The translations under genes and the position numbers were made by a program. Below, one piece after another: positions 58,083 through 64,000 of a stretch of 64,000 nucleotides of DNA (position 1 is its first letter; every line of letters starts with the position of its first letter). A model generated the notes under the pieces. It saw nothing but the letters and a program-made list of their open reading frames with translations, was not told where the DNA came from and did not search any database. Location of the stretch: positions 806,001-870,000 of the forward strand of contig JAKZHN010000008.1 in assembly GCA_037179335.1 (NCBI GenBank). The letters run 5' to 3'. This DNA is from Cyclaneusma minus (Eukaryota > Ascomycota > Leotiomycetes > Marthamycetales > Marthamycetaceae).

Positions 58083-59050
58083 GGGCACTGTTCGTACGCA
58101 TTTCCGACGGTCGATGTTCGTTACTGGTCGGGTGAATGCTGCTGATACACTTCTGGCTCTGAATTCTCCTTCCGACATGGCAGCGAGTTGCGAACAGATG
58201 GAAATATACCAAAGGCTGGCTTACGCTATTTGGGGATGAGTTGGGGAAACAAGAAGAAAGGCCGACAGGGATTGTGAATTCGGCTGAAGCTGAGACTGAA
58301 AGGAAAAGCTAAGATCTCGCTCACACTCGAGAGAGGGGAAGGACGTTTACTTATCTACCAATTCGAACTGCGGCACGGACCTAAGATCGTAGTTTGAAAT
58401 TGATCCCTCGTTTAGCAGAGCCAGTCGGAACTGAGCATCATTGTATGCAAAGCATTTCTTGGACGGTGGAACTAAACTCCCTGCAGTCGTCTCCGGCTGC
58501 CACTGGCCCCCACGAACCAGGGGCGGTCGAGCAACTGACGCTATGCTTGAGAGAACTTCGGCCTCAAAACCAATTTCTTGCAGATAGCTACATAGCCACT
58601 CGTGGCGACATTTCTTGTAGGGCTGGCGGGACAGCGGATCTCTGAAATGCTCTGCTGAAACTTGGTGCTCCCAGATACCTGTGCACTAGTCTGACAATTT
58701 GGAAAAGCCCAGATGACTTGGGAAACTGAAAAGAACTTGAGGTAATCAAAAGAATTCGAGGACAAACAAGTGACTTCAGAAGAACCAAGTAACTTGAGAC
58801 AGATTATCAGGAACGTAGGAACATACCCGATCTGTCATCGGAACCTCCATGGGCCCCGAAGACCGTCAAGCATCTGAGCTCATTTGGCCCCCAGGCTGCT
58901 GCTGCCTGTTGTAACTTGTGGACTGGCATCTTGAATGGCTGACGACAAGCGAAAGAGCCATAGCATGTCATGGAGTATGTGCCCAAATCGCGTGATCATA
59001 GTACCGGTGCTAGTGCCTGAACAAGAGATCCTTCGTAATTTTCCTTCATT
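58083..59050. other. Intergenic, faint 19-bp-like repeats
   Basis: No gene. Around 58700-58805, AAGTGACTTCAGAAGAACC and AAGTAACTTGAG-like stretches recur at a spacing near 19-20 bp and may be a badly decayed copy of the dispersed repeat. Confidence 0.3.
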
Positions 59051-59660
59051 TTATGTCTCCAGGTTTATACTGCGACCGAATCTTGCGTAGAGCTGGACCT
59101 TGAGCTGCTGCATCTCATCCCTCACACCAGAGAGCTTCTCCTCCAGCGCCGAAACCTCCTCCTCGATCTTCTCTGTAGATTTGGCGAGCATCTCTTGGAC
59201 TTCGGGCAACGGCAGCGACACGAACGAATCGCCAATTTGGTAGCTTCAATTTGACCATCAGCGGTTGCTCATATGTGTGTAGCTCGCAAGTAGAAGAAGG
59301 CGGGCCTACGGAATCAAGTCATCCTCGTCTGCCAGCTCCAGCTCATTCGAGACGTCGTCCAGGTCTTCCTTCTCCTTCTGTTCTCGGGCGATTGCTGTCA
59401 GCGATCTGGCATGCGCTGGATACGGGGACGGCGCGAGCTCACATTCTTGCTCTTCAGCTCTTCCTCGATGGAGATTTCGCGCTGGTGCAGGCGACTGAAC
59501 TTGTTGATCTTGTCCTGGTCTTCGCGGCGAACTTCAATCTCCTCCACGCCGGCCGCTTTCTCGTCTTCTTTGGTGAGCTAGAATGCGCCAAAAAGTCAGC
59601 AAAGACGCTCTCCAATTGTCGTGTGAAGCAAGGATGTCAATTTACCATACGACGCTGCAT
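59051..59660 (-). CDS. GIM3: Prefoldin subunit 4
   Basis: Beta-type subunit of the hexameric prefoldin chaperone, which hands unfolded actin and tubulin to the CCT chaperonin. Exons 59660-59646, 59577-59443, 59377-59310 and 59243-59051 give 136 residues, the expected length. The start MQRRM is followed after the intron by LTKEDEKAAGVEEIEVRRED. QDKINKFSRLHQREISIEEE is the N-terminal coiled coil; ELELADEDDLIPYQIGDSFV is the central beta hairpin; the second coiled coil ends LKVQLYARFGRSINLE, matching the family's terminal motif. The intron 2 acceptor was chosen at 59378, which keeps the frame (SKN-KEKEDLDD). Confidence 0.92.
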
Positions 59661-60208
59661 TTTGGCAGGATGAAGCTGTATTTGGAGAGGGCTGAGTTCC
59701 CAGGCGTTCGTCTGAATCCACTTGAGCTTTCATCCCACTTGGCCCGTGCGCCATCTCGACACACGATCTCGCGATTGGTGTTCTGTTTGCACCGACCTCT
59801 ACCACAGGCCACATGTACTGGCACGCCAAACCTTCAGACTTCACTATCAGCACCGTTCCAAGGGAGCAGTCATGTTCAAAGTGTAAGAGCTTTGAATTCC
59901 GGCCGTTCCGTCATATATACAGATTATACTGAATTAATAACAGATAAATTGGTCTCCAATCCTTTGTCGCCCCTCTAGAAGTCGTTCTTCAATCATTCAC
60001 GTCCCCAAGAAGTCATCCAATCCTTTACTGTCTGCCAAGAAGTCGTTCTCCAATCCTCTGCGTCCCCAAGAAGTTATCCAATCCTTTGCTGTCCCTCCAG
60101 AAGTCATCCGGTCATGCTGTCCTCCCAAGGAATCAACGAGTGTGTTATCCGCTTTTTCAACGAGTGTGTTGTTTTGAACGCCCATATTCGTACCCAAAAT
60201 CATTCCAT
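59661..60208. other. Intergenic with short tandem repeats
   Basis: Lies between the prefoldin start and the aspartic protease 3' end. 59945-60135 is a tandem repeat (next entry). 59661-59940 is presumably the prefoldin promoter, without a visible TATA box. Confidence 0.45.
59945..60135. repeat. Minisatellite of about 29 bp
   Basis: Around six imperfect copies of a unit containing CCAAGAAGTCATCCAATCC and TTTGCTGTC, for example near 59999, 60030, 60066 and 60100. It ends with a separate short duplication, CAACGAGTGTGTT, at about 60135 and 60159. Confidence 0.65.
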
Positions 60209-61951
60209 TTACAGTGGCTTAGCCGCAAAACCAATCTGAGGGGGATTGGCGCCGTTGAAAACGACGAACTGGGACTTCATGAGAATGTCTCCAAAGATCG
60301 AGAAGCCGATGCCAGTGTTCAATTGGATACCACCGAAGCAGGTCGTTCCGTATCTGTCCGCAGGAGCATAGTTGATGTATGAACCTGGGACGAGCCCACG
60401 GTACGAGCCGACGCCGAAGATGAAGTTGGGGAGATTTGAAGCTTGAGAACACGGGAACACATATCCACCATATGTTTCTGAGTTGGACGATCCAGGGACC
60501 TGAGCATAGTATGCCTGGACGATAGATTGCGGCAGGTAGAGAAGAGTGGTACCGGTATCCACGATGGCATCAATGTTGGTGGAGACGAAGGACCCTGAGC
60601 CTACGGCGTAGCCACTACCGGTAATCTCCCAGAATCCGTGACTGGTGATGATGTTCTGGTAGGAGATCGCGCCGCTGTACTCGGACTGGTTGATGTATCC
60701 GAAGTTGTAGTTTCCAGCCTGACCCTTCTTCAAGTTGACGGTGAAGACGGGTGCAGCAAGAGCGGCCTTTGCGTTGTCGAAGAAGGTCTTTTGCGGTTGG
60801 GGCTGAACAGTGTTGACACTGCTGAGAGCAAGGCCAAGTAGTCCAGAGCTTCCTACATCGCTTTGGAATTGAGAAGAGACCGTTTGAGCGGATTCGACGG
60901 CTTGCGAAGTAACCGTTACGCCCCCGACGTTAACGGTGTCCTGGTATACAATTCCGCTGCACTTGCTTCCGTCACCGTAGGTGATACCCCAGGTCGACCC
61001 CGCCATTTTTTTCATCGTTGAGCTACTGCCGATCTGGAATATCTTCTGTCCCTTTTGCTGGGTCGCGGGAGTCTCGTTGGTGAACATCCACCTAAGACGA
61101 AGATTAGCTACTGACTTCTTCACAGTTCCAAATGCTGGGAAACTTACAAATCGGCGGAGCCAGTGTCAAAATCAACCGGCATGAGTTGGGGTGGGGTTCC
61201 GACCTGAATGTAGGTGATATACTCGGAGTCATACATCTCTGGCGTCGCGGAAGCAGCTCCTGAAGCTATGTTAGCAATGATAGGGAGGCTGGGGTTACTG
61301 GTAGTCCTTACCTTGCGATCCAGCTGATGTAGTTGACGCATAAAGTGTGGTTCCCGCATAAATCGTGGTTCCCGCGGATGATGCTACAGGCTCCATAACT
61401 GCCGCTGAAGCAGCCGCTGATGTTGAGGGCTTGATGGTTGAAGATGATGCCACCGATGAAACTGACTTGATGGTTGACGATGATGCCACTGAAACAACCG
61501 GTTTGAGGGTTGAGGACGATGCTACTGATGCTACCGGCCTAATGGCTGACGATGATGCCACTGATGTCACCGTCTTTAGGGTTGACGATGAGGCTGCGAC
61601 AGTCTTAGCTAACGTTGAGGTGGTTGAGATTTTTTTGACGGCAGTGCCTTGTCCGCCAAGAACTCCACCAAGCAGACCGGCAGCAGCAGTGTTTTGTGCG
61701 TTTTGTGCGCCGGCGAGGGCACTAAGTAGACTGGCAGCAGCGGCAGAGACTGTGTCTGGTACTGGTACACCAAACTTCTTGAAACCGTTGGCGTACGCAA
61801 TAGGACCTGGGACGGGGCCTTTGTAATGAGGGTTCTTTTCCTGAACAGTTTTGAAAGTCCTGCCACCGTGATTGGTAGCCTTGTTCTGGATAGGCGAGGT
61901 AGATACGACTGAGATGGCAGCCAAGAAGGCTACCACGATAGAGAACTGCAT
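60209..61951 (-). CDS. Secreted pepsin-like aspartic protease with Ser-rich repeat region
   Basis: Extracellular endopeptidase of family A1, 544 residues. Exons 61951-61312, 61259-61148 and 61091-60209. The signal peptide is MQFSIVVAFLAAISVVSTS. Residues about 20-90 are the propeptide (HYKGPVPGPIAYANGFKKFG). About 110-200 are a Ser/Thr/Val-rich repeat (VASSSTLKPV, VASSSTIKSV) likely to be O-glycosylated. The catalytic domain has Asp245 in VDFDTGSADLW and Asp429 in AIVDTGTTLLYLP; the flap is WGITYGDGSKCSG and the C-terminus NPPQIGFAAKPL is complete. No GPI signal is seen. A TATA-like box at 62062-62057 lies about 106 bp upstream. Confidence 0.93.
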
Positions 61952-64000
61952 GATGCAGGTGGACAGGAGAACTCCTTGGATGACTTGAAGGTTACTGGAG
62001 GGAGTGAAGAACGGGATGAGGAGAAAAGATTAGTTTATGGGGGACCTATCGCTCTACTTATATCAAGTTGTGCTTCAGGTGAGTATATGCAGCTCCCGCA
62101 TGTGGCGTGGTACTACACTAATCAGAAAAGAAAGCAAGATAGACTAGACCGTTGGAATGCTTGGGAGCATCTGAGGGAGCACAGCCAAGGCTAGGAGAGC
62201 TTGTGTAGATCTCGGCATATCCTGCGACAGAGAGGTGATGGACTGGAAGGATTCGCCGATATGCCAGCACCGAGCCCCCAGAAACAACGGCTCGACCCAG
62301 CTCAAGGGGTTGTATAAGCCGGCTTGGCGCAGGCTGTGGACGAACCAGGACCAGATAGGACAGCAGAAAGCGCCATAGTGTCTGGGGCACAGAACGCTTC
62401 TTTGCCTTTCAGCTAGGAGTCTCGCCCTCCGACGTTCGTACAGAGGCTTGATTCGCGTTTCACTCAGCAAACTGCCCAGAGGCTTATGTTGGTGACCCCT
62501 TCGCCGAGACACACTCGACTGCGCCCTGATTTGTCTAAGGCTAACACTTTCTTGCTACTAGTTATTCAAGATATGCGGGCAGGTACAATGCCGTCATGTC
62601 AAAGGGATCGTGCAGGGACCGATTGATTGCTCTCGTGTCGAGGTAATGCATTGTTGCGATGTCGTCGGCAGCGCAGCAGATAAATGGACCAAGTTTTAAC
62701 AATTGGAAACACGAGAGCATCCGACAGCAAAGCCATTACAACGTCGAAGTTGTGTAATCACAACATCGTTACCAGGTGAGCATTCGGACATTCGGATTAA
62801 TGAGAAGGAGTTCCAAGTTGAAGCTATTCGATCAATCAAGATGTCGAAAGCTCCTGTCGACTACCGGGCTGCGCCGGGAGAGCCGTCTCATGCATATTGA
62901 CATGGTCGATCTTTCCAAGAACAGGGGTTTCCCGCAGCTAGAAGCTGCCGATTTGTGGGGAAGCCGTGTTTTACGAAACAATACGAAACTTCGAGGTCTC
63001 GAAGTCGGTCGATGGCCGGGATCCACATGTCCACGAACCTGGTAAGCTTGTGTAACTTGGCCCCAACAGGGCTGGCTTTGCCGGGCGATGCATTAGAGGT
63101 GCATTGAAGTGTCTGAATGGTAAAGTATCACGGACATGTCCCTTTCTCATAAACCGTACCATGGTAGGTATGAAGCAAAGATGATGTCAGTGTATAGTGC
63201 TCCGACCGTTACCCGCCTTGAAGTCTAAGATCGAGGATGTTGATATCAACCAGATAAGACAATCAGGAAGATCATAGGTTTTTCTCTGACCCTGATGACT
63301 ATACCTATGTATCGGCTAGAACTGCCCTTACGTCTAAGATCCTGAGCTACCAAGTAAGATCTATCTTACTAGTCTGGAATTCGAGTACACAGGACCTGAC
63401 AGGGGCAAAAATAATGCTGACTCTTGCAATCAGATCTCATAGCAGAAATGTAGAAGCGAATTTCCAAGCTCTTAGTCTCAGTTGCTCGTCCACAAACTAC
63501 AAGCCACGCCAGCTTCTAAATCAAGCGTTCTTGGACTGTCAACGCCAAAACTAGTCCGAGCTCTGACAGTGACAAGCCTGGTGTCAAACCCCAAGCTCCA
63601 CAGCTCCACACCCGCGTGGGGCGTCGAGGCGGGGCGCACGATCCAGGGACCAAGAGACCTGGGCTGGGCCAATGGCCAATGGCCAATCGCCGGTAGCTAA
63701 GGGAAGATCACCGAAGCTAAGATTTAAGTCTAAATCTTCATTCTAGCGACCTTCGTGGCTTCCATCTTCCAGACTTCACTCATCCATGGATACGATGCGG
63801 ATTATTGAAGACGTGGTGTTCCCGTCCGCAGGCGGCAGGCCCAGAGTGTTCTCATCCCCTCCCTACTCCTATCCACTACAATCACTGCCTCACTGCAAGC
63901 CCCGATCACGGAATTCCGCGCCGGTTGGCCACTATCTGAGGAGATCTCGGGAGGGAAGCCACGTCTTCCCGTATCGTTGGCACTCGCTCGGCTTGTCATC
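61952..64000. other. Intergenic to window edge, no gene recognised
   Basis: Begins with the aspartic protease promoter. The rest holds only short ORFs on both strands without domains or splice structure. No 19-bp repeat or inverted-end element is found. The next gene presumably lies beyond the window. Confidence 0.45.
62057..62062 (-). promoter_or_regulatory. TATA-like box of aspartic protease gene
   Basis: TATAAG on the minus strand about 106 bp upstream of the ATG at 61951, a plausible distance for a fungal core promoter. Confidence 0.45.

Noticed and set aside
61365..61826. 153-residue plus-strand ORF rich in Asp, Ala and Val
   Set aside because: It is the complement of the Ser-rich repeat of the aspartic protease; the periodicity explains its openness.

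Overview
This window is nuclear DNA of a filamentous ascomycete (Pezizomycotina). The genes carry short GT-AG introns, mostly 48-85 nt, and the protein set is typical of the group: a fungal rhodopsin-domain 7TM protein, a PhiA-like cell wall protein, an Asl1/GH128-type glycosidase, an OPT transporter and a Sulfotransfer_4-type protein. I cannot place the genus from sequence alone. All exon structures given here are my own splice reconstructions, checked for reading-frame continuity.

Layout. 1-14.96 kb is mostly housekeeping: mitochondrial prolyl-tRNA synthetase (minus, cut by the window edge) divergent from the ribosome-biogenesis factor MAK21/NOC1, then a GNAT acetyltransferase, a DUF8035-type charged protein and bleomycin hydrolase. 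16-29.9 kb is accessory: a two-domain hypothetical protein, a GH128-like glycosidase, a broken F-box gene, a 7TM protein, a P450 and a small secreted PhiA-like protein. 31.2-36.3 kb holds an arylamine N-acetyltransferase, a gamma-glutamylcyclotransferase-like protein and an amidohydrolase. 37.3-44.3 kb holds a 1496-residue protein that may be a Red1/SYCP2-type meiotic axis protein, followed on the same strand by a SENP8/NEP-type NEDD8 protease. 44.6-47.9 kb is repeat-rich. The remainder is an FMN alpha-hydroxyacid oxidase, a long gene-poor stretch, an OPT oligopeptide transporter, a sulfotransferase-like protein, prefoldin subunit 4 and a secreted aspartic protease. I see no biosynthetic cluster: the P450 stands alone.

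The most unusual feature is a dispersed repeat family. At least nine intergenic or intronic loci carry tandem copies of a degenerate 19-bp unit (best form TTGGAATATTCCCAATCAC). Several loci are bounded by terminal inverted repeats. At two of them the ends are CAGT... flanked by TA, as in Tc1/mariner-type insertions; two others have a different inverted repeat starting GGTGACA. One array lies inside the intron of the amidohydrolase gene. This looks like a non-autonomous element family with a minisatellite core. A separate 1153-bp foldback element (46060-47212), a 373-bp tandem array with internal inverted arms (44.65-45.74 kb) and several minisatellites add to the repeat content.
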